NCBI RefSeq assembly: GCF_013432195.1
Contig: NZ_JACCDB010000013.1
Coordinates: 1-64,000 of the forward strand
Source: Tepidicella baoligensis
GTDB taxonomy: Bacteria; Pseudomonadota; Gammaproteobacteria; Burkholderiales; Burkholderiaceae_C
Length of the DNA: 64,000 nucleotides
Direction: 5' to 3'
Part shown: in pieces, positions 19,084-28,345 of the stretch
Numbering within the stretch: the stretch's first letter is position 1
Layout of the letters: each line of letters opens with the position of its first letter
Program-made: the position numbers and the translations under genes
Notes under the pieces: generated by a model
Told to the model about the DNA's origin: nothing
The model's input: the letters and a program-made list of their open reading frames with translations, nothing else
Database searches by the model: none

Positions 19084-20454
19084 ATGGCGATGCCCACCAA
19101 GTATCTGCTCAACGAGAACCAGATGCCCAAGTTCTGGTACAACATCCAGGCTGACCTGCCCAAAGCGTTGCCGCCCGTGCTGCATCCCGGCACCTTGCAG
19201 CCGGTTGGGCCCGACGATCTCGCCCCGTTGTTCCCGATGGAACTGATCCTGCAGGAGGTGAGTACCGAACGCGAGATCGAGATCCCGGAGCCGGTGCGAG
19301 ACATCTACCGCCTGTGGCGGCCGGCACCCTTGTACCGCGCGCATCGGCTGGAAAAGGCTTTGGGCACGCCAGCCAAGATTTTCTACAAGTACGAGGGCGT
19401 CAGCCCCGCAGGCAGCCACAAACCCAACACCGCCATCCCGCAGGCGTTTTACAACCAGCAGGCCGGTGTCAAGCGGCTGACCACCGAGACGGGCGCTGGC
19501 CAGTGGGGCACTTCCCTGTCCTTCGCTGGCAGTCTGTTTGGACTGGAAGTGCTGGTGTTCCAGGTGCGCGTGTCCTACGACCAGAAACCCTACCGCCGTG
19601 CGGTGATGGAAACCTACGGGGCGCGTTGCGTGGCATCGCCCTCGATGGAAACCGAATATGGCCGCCGCGTGCTGGCCGAGCGTGCAGACCACCCGGGCAG
19701 CCTGGGTATTGCCATTTCCGAAGCCGTGGAACTGGCGGTGCAGCGCGACGACACCAAATACGCGCTGGGCTCGGTGCTCAACCATGTGCTGATGCACCAG
19801 ACCATCATCGGGCTGGAGGCCATGGAGCAGATGCAGATGGCCGACGCCTGGCCCGATGTGGTGGTGGGCTGCACAGGGGGCGGATCGAACTTTGCGGGCA
19901 TCGCGTTTCCGTTCATCGGGCACGGCCTGCGGGGTGGTGCCAAGCCGCGCATCGTGGCGGTGGAGCCGGCGGCCTGCCCGTCACTCACGCGCGGCAAGTA
20001 CGCTTACGATTTCGGCGACACCGGTCACATGACCCCGCTGACCAAAATGCACACGCTCGGCTCCACCTTCACCCCACCCGGGTTTCATGCCGGGGGCTTG
20101 CGTTACCACGGCATGGCACCACTGGTGTCGCACCTCAAGGAGCTGGGCTTGATCGAGGCCACCGCTTACACCCAGGGCGAGTGCTTTGCGGCTGGCGTGG
20201 CGTTTGCACGCGCTGAAGGTATCGTGCCGGCGCCGGAAGCCAACCATGCCGTCAAGGGCGCGATTGAGGAGGCGCTGCGCTGCAAGCGCGAAGGCAAGAG
20301 CGAAACGATTCTCTTCAACCTGTGCGGGCATGGCCATTTCGACATGGCTGCCTACCAGAAATACTTTGCTGGTGAGTTGAAGGACGAGGCCTACGACGAA
20401 AAAGAGCTGGCGATGGCGCTGGCTGGACTGCCCAGCGTGCCCGAGCCGGCTTGA
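19084..20454 (+). CDS. trpB2: TrpB2-type tryptophan synthase beta chain
   Basis: A 456-residue PLP enzyme of the TrpB2 subfamily, longer than the roughly 400-residue TrpB1 and opening with TKYLLNENQMPKFWYNI. The PLP lysine is in GSHKPNTAIPQA, the phosphate-binding loop in GCTGGGSNFAG, and GAGQWG and NLCGHGH follow the family pattern. TrpB2 makes tryptophan from indole and serine; some archaeal members use O-phosphoserine, and most work without TrpA. No trpA or other trp gene is nearby. The ATG has an AGGAG site 9-10 nt upstream. It converges with serB, which produces serine from phosphoserine; the metabolic link is suggestive but they are on opposite strands. Confidence 0.93.
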   Translation: MAMPTKYLLNENQMPKFWYNIQADLPKALPPVLHPGTLQPVGPDDLAPLFPMELILQEVSTEREIEIPEPVRDIYRLWRPAPLYRAHRLEKALGTPAKIFYKYEGVSPAGSHKPNTAIPQAFYNQQAGVKRLTTETGAGQWGTSLSFAGSLFGLEVLVFQVRVSYDQKPYRRAVMETYGARCVASPSMETEYGRRVLAERADHPGSLGIAISEAVELAVQRDDTKYALGSVLNHVLMHQTIIGLEAMEQMQMADAWPDVVVGCTGGGSNFAGIAFPFIGHGLRGGAKPRIVAVEPAACPSLTRGKYAYDFGDTGHMTPLTKMHTLGSTFTPPGFHAGGLRYHGMAPLVSHLKELGLIEATAYTQGECFAAGVAFARAEGIVPAPEANHAVKGAIEEALRCKREGKSETILFNLCGHGHFDMAAYQKYFAGELKDEAYDEKELAMALAGLPSVPEPA

Positions 20455-20470
20455 CCGCTTTGGCCCGGGC

Positions 20471-21187
20471 TCAGGGTTGGACCACTTCCAGCAGGCGGTC
20501 CAGTCCGCCCATGTCGATGGCCACATGGGCCTGAGCGCGGACTTTGGGTTTGGCGCGGTAAGCCACCGACAGGCCTGCTGCAGCCATCATCTCCAGATCG
20601 TTGGCGCCGTCGCCCATGGCAATGGCTTGCCGGGGGCTGCAACCGATCAGATCGCAGGCTTCCAGCAAGGTGCGGCGCTTTTCTGCAGCGTCGCAGATGT
20701 CACCCCAGCTCTGGTTGATCAGGCGGCCTGTGAGCCGGCCGTCCTGGATGTCCAGCCGGTTGCTGCGGGCAAAGTCGAGGGCAAGGCGGTCACGCAGGCG
20801 CTCGGCGAAGAAGGTGAATCCGCCACTGACCAGCAGCACCTTGAGCCCGGCCGCTTTGCAAGCCAGCACCAGTTCGGCGGCGCCGGGGTTGAGCTGGAGT
20901 CGATGTCGGTACACCTGTTCCAGATGATCCACGCTCACCCCTTCGAGCAAGGCCACACGGCGGCGCAGGCTTTCTTTGAAGTCGGAAATCTCGCCGCGCA
21001 TGGCGGCTTCGGTGATGGCGGCCACCTCGGCCTTGCGCCCCACGGCGTCGGCAATCTCGTCCACACACTCGATGTTGATGAGCGTGGAGTCCATGTCGAA
21101 TGCGATGAGCTTGAAATCGCGCAGGCGCAAGGGGGGGGTGAAACCCTGGACGGTCAAACCAGGGGCAAATTCGATCGGCGATGACAT
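20471..21187 (-). CDS. serB: Phosphoserine phosphatase
   Basis: A 238-residue HAD phosphatase that performs the last step of serine synthesis. Motif I is FDMDSTLI (nucleophile Asp31, acid/base Asp33), motif II is VSGGFTFFA and motif III is GDGANDLEMM. There is no N-terminal ACT domain, as is usual for the short form. It stops 16 nt from the convergent trpB2 stop and starts 33 nt downstream of the mfd stop on the same strand, so it may be expressed with mfd. Confidence 0.95.
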   Translation of the reverse strand: MSSPIEFAPGLTVQGFTPPLRLRDFKLIAFDMDSTLINIECVDEIADAVGRKAEVAAITEAAMRGEISDFKESLRRRVALLEGVSVDHLEQVYRHRLQLNPGAAELVLACKAAGLKVLLVSGGFTFFAERLRDRLALDFARSNRLDIQDGRLTGRLINQSWGDICDAAEKRRTLLEACDLIGCSPRQAIAMGDGANDLEMMAAAGLSVAYRAKPKVRAQAHVAIDMGGLDRLLEVVQP

Positions 21188-21220
21188 TGTCGGATTATTG
21201 CGGATGTGGCCTGGCTTGCT

Positions 21221-24200
21221 TCAGGCCGGCAACGCCGAGTCGGCCTCTTTCAAGGGTTGTCCCAACGACCTGAGCACGTCCCGCACCATCTGCGCCCGGT
21301 CTTTGGGTTCGGGCAGGGCGCGTTCGATGCGCAGCTTGTCGTTGCCGGCGAGCTTGATGTGCTTGTTTTTCTGCACCAGCTCGATGATGCGCATCGGGTC
21401 CACCGGGGGGTTGGGCCGGAAGGTGATGAGGATGACGCCGGGCGTGGCGTCCACCTTCTGCACGCCGTAGGGCGCGCACAGCACGCGCAGGCGGTGCACG
21501 TCGATCAGGGTTTGGGCTTGAGGCGGCAGCTTGCCGAAGCGGTCCACGATTTCTTCGAGCAGCGCATCGATCTGGTCGGAGGTCTTGGCGGTGGCGAGTT
21601 TTTTGTAGAAGCTCAGGCGCAGGTGCACGTCGCCACAATAGTCGTTGGGCAGCAGGGCCGGGGCGTGCAGGTTGATGTCGGTGGCGGCGCTCAGGGGTTT
21701 GAGCAGATCCGGTTCGCGCCCGGCCTTGAGGCTGGCCACGGCTTCGCTCAGCATTTCGTTGTAAAGCTGGAAGCCCACTTCGAGCATGTTGCCGCTCTGG
21801 TTTTCGCCGAGCACCTCGCCGGCGCCGCGGATTTCCAGGTCGTGCATGGCCAGGTAGAAGCCGCTGCCCAGTTCTTCCATCTGCTGGATGGCGTCGAGCC
21901 GCTGGGCGGCCTGCTTGGTCAGGCTGTCGATGTCGGGCACCAGCAGGTAGGCGTAGGCCTGGTGGTGGCTGCGGCCCACGCGCCCGCGCAACTGGTGCAG
22001 TTGCGCCAGGCCGAACTTGTCGGCGCGGCTGATGACGATGGTGTTGGCCGTGGGCACGTCGATGCCGGTTTCGATGATGGTGGAGCACAGCAGCAGGTTG
22101 AAACGCTGGGCCACGAAGTCGCGCATGACGCGCTCCAGTTCGCGCTCGGGCATCTGCCCGTGGGCGATGGCGATGCGCGCCTCGGGCAGGATTTCTTCCA
22201 GCTTCTGCTTGCGGTTTTCGATGGTTTCGACCTCGTTGTGCAGGAAGTACACCTGTCCGCCGCGTTTGAGTTCGCGCAGCACCGCCTCGCGGATCACGCC
22301 ATTGCCTTCGTTGCGGACAAAGGTTTTGATGGCCAGGCGGCGTTGCGGCGCGGTGGCGATCACGCTGAGGTCGCGCAGCCCCTCCAGCGCCATGCCCAGC
22401 GTGCGGGGAATGGGGGTGGCGGTCAGCGTCAGCACGTCCACCTCGGCGCGCAATTCCTTGATCGCTTCCTTGTGGCGCACACCGAAGCGGTGTTCCTCGT
22501 CGATGATGAGCAGGCCCAGGTTTTTGAACTTCGTCTTTTCACTCAGCAGCTTGTGGGTGCCCACGACGATGTCCACGGTGCCGTCGGCAATGCCCTTCAT
22601 GGCCGCGTTGATTTCCTTGGCCGTCCGGAAGCGGCTCATCTCGGCAATCTTCACCGGCCATTTGGCGAAACGATCCACCAGGGTTTGATAGTGCTGTTCG
22701 GCCAGCAGCGTGGTGGGCGCCAGGAAGGCCACCTGTTTGCCCCCGGTCACGGCCACGAAGGCGGCGCGCAGGGCCACCTCGGTCTTGCCGAAGCCCACGT
22801 CGCCGCAGACCAGCCGGTCCATCGGGCGCGGAGAAATCATGTCCTGGATCACCGCATGAATGGCCGCCTTCTGGTCGGCGGTTTCCTCGAAACCGAAGTC
22901 GTTGGCGAACTGTTCGTAGTCGTGCGGGCTGAAGCGGAAGGCGTGCCCTTCGCGCGCGGCGCGGCGGGCGTAGATGTTGAGCAGTTCAGCGGCGGCGTCA
23001 CGGACCTGTTCGGCGGCCTTGCGTTTGGCTTTTTCCCATTGGCCGGAGCCCAGGCGGTGCAACGGTGCTTCGTCGGCGCTGACGCCGGTGTAACGGCTGA
23101 TGAGCTGCAACTGGCTCACCGGCACATAGAGCACCGCGCCCTGCGCGTATTCCAGGTGGAGGAACTCCTGCAAGGCGGGCGAGCCGTCGGGGGTTTTTTC
23201 ACCCAGGTCCATGTTGACCAGCCCCCGGTAGCGGCCGATGCCGTGCTGGCTGTGCACCACCGGATCGCCCACGTTGAGCTCGCTCAGGTCCTTGATCAGC
23301 GCATCGACGTCGCTGACCTGCTCTTGCTTTTTGCGCCGGCGCGCGGTGGGGCCGGCGGCGAACAGTTCGGTTTCGGTGACGAAGTGGATGCCGCCCTCGA
23401 CCCAGGCGAAACCGCTCGCCAGGGCGGCGGTGGCGATGCCGGTTTTTTCGTCGCTGGCTTGGAATTCGGCCAGGGAATCGAAGGCGGGCGGGTTGAGGCC
23501 GCTGGCTCGAAGAAAGTCCAGCAGGCTTTCGCGGCGGCCATCGCTTTCGGCCAGCAGCAGCACGCGATCGGCGGTGCTACGCAGGTGGGCTTGTAGCTTG
23601 GCCAGTGGGTCGTCGGCGCCGCGCTGAACCGCCAAGTCCGGCAGGCGCTGTACCCAGGCGCTGTGTTCCACGTCCCGCTGCTCGGCACGCAGGGCCAGTT
23701 GTCTATGGGGCTTCGCGGCGGCGTAAAACGCTTCGGCGTCGAGGAACAGCGTCTCGGGCGGCAGTGCCGGGCGGTCCGGGTCGCCCTGCACCAGACGGTA
23801 ACGTTCGCGTGTGTCCTGCCAGAAGCGCTGGAAGGCGGGGTCCAGGTCGCCGTGCAGCACCAACGTGGCGTCATCCCCCAGATAGTCGAAGACGGTGGCC
23901 GTCTGGTCGAAGAACAGCGGCAGGTAGTACTCGATGCCGGCGGTGGCCACGCCGTTGCCCATGTCTTTGTAGATGCGGCTTTTGGTCGGGTCGCCGTCCA
24001 GCAGTTCGCGCCAGCGGGCACGGAATCGGGCACGCGCGGCCTCGTCCATCGGGAATTCGCGGCCGGGCAGCAGCCGCACCTCGGGCACGGGGTACAGGCT
24101 GCGCTGGCTATCGGGGTCGAAGGTGCGGATGGAGTCGATTTCGTCGTCGAACAGGTCCACCCGGTAGGGAACGGGCGAGCCCATGGGAAAGAGGTCGATC

Positions 24201-24712
24201 AGGCCGCCGCGCACCGCGTATTCGCCGGGGCTGACCACCTGGGTCACGTGCTGGTAGCCCGCCAGCGTCAGTTGCGCTTTCAGTCTGGCTTCATCCAGCT
24301 TTTGCTTGACCTTGAACTCGAAGGTGTAGCCCGCCAGAAACGAGGGTGGTGCCAGCCGGTACAGCGCGGTGGTGGCAGGCACCAGCACCACGTCGGCGCC
24401 TTCGTCGGCCTTGCGTTGCTGGATGCGCCACAAGGTGGCCAGCCGCTCCGATATCAAGTCCTGGTGCGGTGAAAAGCTGTCGTAGGGGAGGGTCTCCCAG
24501 TCCGGGAACAGGGCGCAGCGCAGTGCGGGGGCAAAGAAGGGGATTTCCTCCAGCAGGCGCTGGGCGTCGGTGGCGTCGGCCGTGACGATGGCCACAGGGT
24601 GGCCGGCACGCTTTTCACGCAGCCCCAGATCGGCGAGCAGCAAGGCGTCGGCTGAGCCGATCGGGCGGGGCAGGGCATAGCGTTTACCGGGGGAGAGCTT
24701 GGGCAGTTCCAT
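21221..24712 (-). CDS. mfd: Transcription-repair coupling factor
   Basis: An 1163-residue DNA translocase that removes RNA polymerase stalled at lesions and recruits UvrA. The order is standard: N-terminal UvrB-like domains, the RNA polymerase-interacting domain around residue 480-560 (GDPVVHSQHGIGRYRG), the RecG-like motor with Walker A GDVGFGKTEVA, the DEEH box IIDEEHRFG and the later helicase motifs (GRVGRSHHQAYAYLL), then the C-terminal autoinhibitory domain. The length equals the family norm. The start MELPKLSPGKRY was chosen; an upstream extension of 75 codons would cross a perfect hairpin and overlap the divergent ispD gene. Confidence 0.96.
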   Translation of the reverse strand: MELPKLSPGKRYALPRPIGSADALLLADLGLREKRAGHPVAIVTADATDAQRLLEEIPFFAPALRCALFPDWETLPYDSFSPHQDLISERLATLWRIQQRKADEGADVVLVPATTALYRLAPPSFLAGYTFEFKVKQKLDEARLKAQLTLAGYQHVTQVVSPGEYAVRGGLIDLFPMGSPVPYRVDLFDDEIDSIRTFDPDSQRSLYPVPEVRLLPGREFPMDEAARARFRARWRELLDGDPTKSRIYKDMGNGVATAGIEYYLPLFFDQTATVFDYLGDDATLVLHGDLDPAFQRFWQDTRERYRLVQGDPDRPALPPETLFLDAEAFYAAAKPHRQLALRAEQRDVEHSAWVQRLPDLAVQRGADDPLAKLQAHLRSTADRVLLLAESDGRRESLLDFLRASGLNPPAFDSLAEFQASDEKTGIATAALASGFAWVEGGIHFVTETELFAAGPTARRRKKQEQVSDVDALIKDLSELNVGDPVVHSQHGIGRYRGLVNMDLGEKTPDGSPALQEFLHLEYAQGAVLYVPVSQLQLISRYTGVSADEAPLHRLGSGQWEKAKRKAAEQVRDAAAELLNIYARRAAREGHAFRFSPHDYEQFANDFGFEETADQKAAIHAVIQDMISPRPMDRLVCGDVGFGKTEVALRAAFVAVTGGKQVAFLAPTTLLAEQHYQTLVDRFAKWPVKIAEMSRFRTAKEINAAMKGIADGTVDIVVGTHKLLSEKTKFKNLGLLIIDEEHRFGVRHKEAIKELRAEVDVLTLTATPIPRTLGMALEGLRDLSVIATAPQRRLAIKTFVRNEGNGVIREAVLRELKRGGQVYFLHNEVETIENRKQKLEEILPEARIAIAHGQMPERELERVMRDFVAQRFNLLLCSTIIETGIDVPTANTIVISRADKFGLAQLHQLRGRVGRSHHQAYAYLLVPDIDSLTKQAAQRLDAIQQMEELGSGFYLAMHDLEIRGAGEVLGENQSGNMLEVGFQLYNEMLSEAVASLKAGREPDLLKPLSAATDINLHAPALLPNDYCGDVHLRLSFYKKLATAKTSDQIDALLEEIVDRFGKLPPQAQTLIDVHRLRVLCAPYGVQKVDATPGVILITFRPNPPVDPMRIIELVQKNKHIKLAGNDKLRIERALPEPKDRAQMVRDVLRSLGQPLKEADSALPA

Positions 24713-24738
24713 GAATGACAGGTGAAAACGGCAAAAGC

Positions 24739-24770
24739 AGACACCCCGCTCCAGGCCGGGCGGGGTGTCT
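24739..24770. repeat. Perfect 11-bp inverted repeat between mfd and ispD
   Basis: AGACACCCCGC (24739-24749) and GCGGGGTGTCT (24760-24770) form an 11-bp perfect stem with a 10-nt loop, inside the 91-bp divergent gap. Read toward mfd, the stem is followed by GCTTTTGCCG TTTTC, a weak T-run, so it could be a leader terminator or mRNA-stabilising hairpin for mfd, or an operator for both genes. Confidence 0.6.
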
Positions 24771-24803
24771 GAATTCCCAGGGATTTTAGAATCTGACACC
24801 ACC

Positions 24804-25586
24804 ATGACCCTGCCCGTGCGCCCATTGACCGAGGAATCGCCCCTGCCTTTCGACTCCCGCCTGGACGCGCCTACGCGCCTGTACGCGCTGATTCCCTGCG
24901 CGGGCACCGGCAGCCGAGCGGGCGCTGGCGGGCCCAAGCAGTATCAGAGCCTGGCAGGGCGGCGTGTGATCGACCATACCGTGCGGGCGTTTTTGGAGGT
25001 GCCAGCGTTGGCTGGCATTGGCGTGGTGGTGGCGCCCGAGGATGTGGTTTACCGCAGTCCACATGACCGCGTGCGGGTGTGGCATGTGGGTGGGGCCACC
25101 CGTGCCCACAGTGTGTTTCATGGATTGCGCGCCCTCGAGGGTGCCGGAGCCAGGGAGCAGGACTGGGTGTTGGTGCACGATGCAGCCCGCTGCCTCATTC
25201 GCTCGATCGATATCGAAAGGCTGATCGCCGCCTGCATGGCCGATGCTGTCGGCGGGCTGCTGGCTTTGCCGCTGCCCGACACCTTGAAGCAGGCTGCCCG
25301 CGGCGAGGTGCCTGCCCGTGTGGAGGGCACGGTCGAAAGACACGACAAATGGCTGGCCCAGACGCCGCAGATGTTCCGTTGGGGGGCGCTGTACCGCGCC
25401 TTGGAACGGCACGAGGCGGATGGGTTTCGCGGTATCACCGACGAGGCCAGCGCCCTGGAAGCCTGCGGGGCGCGCCCGCTGCTCATCCCGGGGCCGGCTC
25501 GCAATTTCAAGGTCACCTATCCGGAGGATTTCGCCATGGCCGAAGCCCTGTTGAGCGCCGATGCGCGTCGGGAGCGCACATCATGA
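24804..25586 (+). CDS. ispD: 2-C-methyl-D-erythritol 4-phosphate cytidylyltransferase
   Basis: A 260-residue enzyme of the MEP isoprenoid pathway that activates methylerythritol phosphate with CTP. The nucleotide-binding loop is seen as [13 protein letters not shown] with the following GGPKQY lysine; [11 protein letters not shown] and the C-terminal [13 protein letters not shown] are typical. An N-terminal extension of about 20 residues precedes the catalytic fold, so the true start could be later. The start used here gives MTLPVRPLT and avoids the hairpin upstream; no clear ribosome-binding site is seen. Its stop overlaps the ispF start as ATGA, so the two are translationally coupled. Confidence 0.94.
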   Translation: MTLPVRPLTEESPLPFDSRLDAPTRLYALIPCAGTGSRAGAGGPKQYQSLAGRRVIDHTVRAFLEVPALAGIGVVVAPEDVVYRSPHDRVRVWHVGGATRAHSVFHGLRALEGAGAREQDWVLVHDAARCLIRSIDIERLIAACMADAVGGLLALPLPDTLKQAARGEVPARVEGTVERHDKWLAQTPQMFRWGALYRALERHEADGFRGITDEASALEACGARPLLIPGPARNFKVTYPEDFAMAEALLSADARRERTS

Positions 25587-26092
25587 GTTCGTCTTCATGC
25601 ACCGCCTTGCCGGTGCTCCGTGTCGGGGAGGGGTGGGATGTCCATGCCCTCGTTCCCGGCCGCCCTCTCGTGTTGGGTGGGGTACACATTCCCCATCACA
25701 GTGGCCTGCTGGGCCATTCGGATGCCGACGCGCTGCTGCACGCCATCACCGACGCCATCCTCGGCGCCGCCGCGCTGGGCGATATCGGCACACTGTTCCC
25801 CGACACCGATGCCCGCTTCCAGGGCGCCGACTCGTCCACCTTGCTGGCCCATGCATGGGCGCAAGCCCGGGCCCAAGGTTATGCCATCGCCAACGTGGAT
25901 GCCACCGTGGTGGCCCAGGCGCCCAAACTGGCTCCTTTCAAAAACGCGATGCGGGATCGGATTGCCAACGTACTGGGTCTGCGGCCGGATCAGGTCAACG
26001 TGAAGGCCAAGACTGCCGAAAAGCTGGGGCCGGTAGGGCAGGGCCTGAGCATCGAATGCCGGGCGGTGGTGCTGCTCATGCGGCCGGCCTGA
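25583..26092 (+). CDS. ispF: 2-C-methyl-D-erythritol 2,4-cyclodiphosphate synthase
   Basis: A 169-residue MEP-pathway enzyme that forms the cyclic diphosphate. Metal-binding residues are in GEGWDVHAL and the conserved [26 protein letters not shown] region is present (cited in part); the C-terminal half has [13 protein letters not shown] and [10 protein letters not shown]. The length is slightly above the usual 157-160 because of a short N-terminal extension. It overlaps ispD by four bases (ATGA). The stop lies 3 nt before the stop of the convergent histidine kinase. Confidence 0.95.
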   Translation: MSSSSCTALPVLRVGEGWDVHALVPGRPLVLGGVHIPHHSGLLGHSDADALLHAITDAILGAAALGDIGTLFPDTDARFQGADSSTLLAHAWAQARAQGYAIANVDATVVAQAPKLAPFKNAMRDRIANVLGLRPDQVNVKAKTAEKLGPVGQGLSIECRAVVLLMRPA

Positions 26093-26095
26093 GCC

Positions 26096-27433
26096 TCAGG
26101 CCGCGCGTAGCGTCAACTCGGCCGTCAGTCCCCCGGTGGGGCCCGGTCGCAGCAACAGATGGCCACCCATGCGTTGCATGGTCTTGACGGCGATCGCCAG
26201 GCCCAGGCCGGAGCCGGTGGCCGCTGTGCGGGCTTCGTTCGCGCGGAAGAAAGGTTCCGCCAGTCGGGGCAACAATTCGGGTGGTACGCCCGCTCCATGG
26301 TCGGTGATTTCCACCTTCACCGTCCCGTTGCTCTCGCTGACCACGATGTCCAGTTCCAGCGTGTGGTCCGCGCTGCGACCGTAGCGCGAGGCGTTTTCCA
26401 GCAAGTTGTCGATCACCCGGCGCAGTTCCACCTCGTCGGCCTGGACCATCCAGGCTTTGGTGGGCGAAAACCGTACCATGCAATCCGGCGTGCCCACATA
26501 AGGCTGCAGTGCCGTGGTGATCACCTCATCGAGACACACGGTGCCCATTTGCACATGCTCGGCACGCGCGTAGTCCAGAAACTTGTCGATGATGGCCGTG
26601 ACCTGCTCGATGTCTGCGGCCATGAGCTGGCGGGCGTTGTCATCGGGCACGCTCATTTCGGTTTCCAGGCGCAGGCGGGCCAAAGGGGTGCGCAAATCAT
26701 GCGATATGCCAGCGAGCATGAGGGTGCGGTCGCTCTCGGCCTTGGCCAACTGTTCTGCCATCCGGTTGAAGCCGATGTTCACTTCCCGAATTTCGATGGT
26801 GGCCGTCGTTTCGTCCAACAGGTCGGGGCGAAAGTCCCCATCACGCACACGCGCCGTGGCGGCGGACAGTTGTTTGAGCGGTCGGTTCAGCAAGCCCGCA
26901 AACAGCGCCGCACCGATGAGCGACAGGCTGGCGGCAATGCTCAGCCAGACCAGCCACGTCCGGCCACGCACACTGCCCACTCGTTCCGGGTCGGCCAGCA
27001 GCCAGTAGGTGTCGTTGTCGATCATGAAGCCGATCCACAGCCCCTCGAAACCGTTGACCTCACGCGCCACGATGGTTTCATGGCCCAGACGGGATGCCAG
27101 CGCTTCGCTGATCCGTCGGCTCAAGGCGTCGGTGTCGTAAGCGAGGTAGGTGTCCGACGGTTCGCGCACCGCAATGCGCACGTTTTCCTGTTCGACCAGC
27201 GTTTTGACGAGCGAAACCCGCGCGATCGCGTCCGCGTGCACCATCGCTGCCCGGGTCAGGTTGACCAGCGAGGCCAGTTGTTGCGCGCTCTGCAGCGCTC
27301 GGGGCTCCTCCTCCAGCGCACGAAAAGTCTGGAACCAGGCCAGTATCGAGCCCAGCAGCAACGCCCCCAACAACAAAAAGGTACGCCAGAACAGGCTGAT
27401 GCCCCTCAAAGCGGGCGCAGCGGTCATGGCCAT
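26096..27433 (-). CDS. Sensor histidine kinase, EnvZ-like
   Basis: A 445-residue inner-membrane kinase. Transmembrane helices lie at about residues 13-35 and 158-181, framing a periplasmic sensor loop of about 120 residues; HAMP follows (182-235). The phosphorylated His245 is in GISHDLRTPLARLR, the N box in DNLLENASRYG, and G boxes in DHGAGVP and GSGLGLAI. The order and the size fit EnvZ, and the gene is 6 nt after the OmpR-type regulator gene on the same strand, so it is its partner. In EnvZ/OmpR pairs the output is envelope and osmotic control; the signal here is unknown. Convergent with ispF. Confidence 0.9.
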   Translation of the reverse strand: MAMTAAPALRGISLFWRTFLLLGALLLGSILAWFQTFRALEEEPRALQSAQQLASLVNLTRAAMVHADAIARVSLVKTLVEQENVRIAVREPSDTYLAYDTDALSRRISEALASRLGHETIVAREVNGFEGLWIGFMIDNDTYWLLADPERVGSVRGRTWLVWLSIAASLSLIGAALFAGLLNRPLKQLSAATARVRDGDFRPDLLDETTATIEIREVNIGFNRMAEQLAKAESDRTLMLAGISHDLRTPLARLRLETEMSVPDDNARQLMAADIEQVTAIIDKFLDYARAEHVQMGTVCLDEVITTALQPYVGTPDCMVRFSPTKAWMVQADEVELRRVIDNLLENASRYGRSADHTLELDIVVSESNGTVKVEITDHGAGVPPELLPRLAEPFFRANEARTAATGSGLGLAIAVKTMQRMGGHLLLRPGPTGGLTAELTLRAA

Positions 27434-27439
27434 CGCGCG

Positions 27440-28171
27440 TCAGGCTTCATCATCGGGAACGAACACATAGCCCACGCCCCAGACCGTTTGCAAATAGCGG
27501 GGTGAGGAGGGGTCGGCTTCAATCAGCTTGCGCAGGCGGGACACCTGCACGTCCAGGCTGCGGTCGAACGGCTCGAATTCGCGGCCACGGGCGAGTTGGG
27601 CCAGTTTGTCGCGCGACATGGGTTGCCTCGGGTGCCGCACCAGGGCCTTGAGCATGGCGAATTCGCCGGTGGTCAACCCCACCTCGACCCCATTCTTGCG
27701 CAGGATGCGCTTGCCCAGGTCCAGTTCGAACGGCCCGAATGTGACCACTTCCTGTTCCGCCGAGGGCGCGCCTGGCACTTCGGGCGGGGGGCGGCGGCGC
27801 AGCACCGCGTGGATGCGCGCCAGCAGCTCGCGCGGGTTGAACGGTTTGCCCAGGTAGTCGTCCGCGCCCACCTCCAGGCCGACGATGCGGTCCACATCCT
27901 CACTCTTGGCCGTGAGCATGATGATCGGGGTGCGGTTGTTGGAAGCTCGCAGCCGCCGGCAGATGCTCAAGCCGTCTTCGCCTGGAAGCATCAGGTCCAA
28001 CACGATCAGGTCCACCGTGTCACGCAGCAGCAGGCGGTCCAGCGTGCGCGCGTCCTCGGCCACCCAGACATCGAAACCTTCCTGGGTCAAATAACGGTTG
28101 AGCAGATCGCGAATGCGCGCGTCGTCATCGACGACGATGATGCGGTCGGGCCGGTTGGGCAGGGTGGGCAT
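27440..28171 (-). CDS. ompR: OmpR-type response regulator
   Basis: A 243-residue two-component regulator. The receiver domain has the acidic pocket IIVVDDD, the phosphorylated Asp59 in VLDLMLPGEDG, and the lysine in GKPFNPREL. The C-terminal winged helix matches OmpR/PhoB (GEFAMLKALVRHPRQPMSRDK, then a recognition helix around RSLDVQVSRLRKL). The ATG giving MPTLPNRPD was chosen over an upstream TTG because GGGAG stands 5 nt before it. The kinase gene follows after 6 nt. The 174-bp gap to the divergent SIMPL-domain gene would hold both promoters. Confidence 0.9.
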   Translation of the reverse strand: MPTLPNRPDRIIVVDDDARIRDLLNRYLTQEGFDVWVAEDARTLDRLLLRDTVDLIVLDLMLPGEDGLSICRRLRASNNRTPIIMLTAKSEDVDRIVGLEVGADDYLGKPFNPRELLARIHAVLRRRPPPEVPGAPSAEQEVVTFGPFELDLGKRILRKNGVEVGLTTGEFAMLKALVRHPRQPMSRDKLAQLARGREFEPFDRSLDVQVSRLRKLIEADPSSPRYLQTVWGVGYVFVPDDEA

Positions 28172-28345
28172 GGCGTCTCCCAAAATGTAACAGTGCTCAT
28201 TGTGACACCACGCCCGGCTTCTGCTATTCGCTGCCTTCCCGGCAGAAACGCCCCGTTACAGATGTTGCGGCTGCGCGGCCAGCTGGCCTCGAAAGGGGGG
28301 CATTTCGCTGGCACACTGGCAATCCTCAGCATGGAGGATTCCCGC

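Noticed and set aside
21206-23596. Very long open frame antisense to mfd (796 codons)
   Set aside because: The high GC content and regular codons of mfd leave long stop-free antisense frames. The product is His/Gly/Gln-rich with no recognisable domain.
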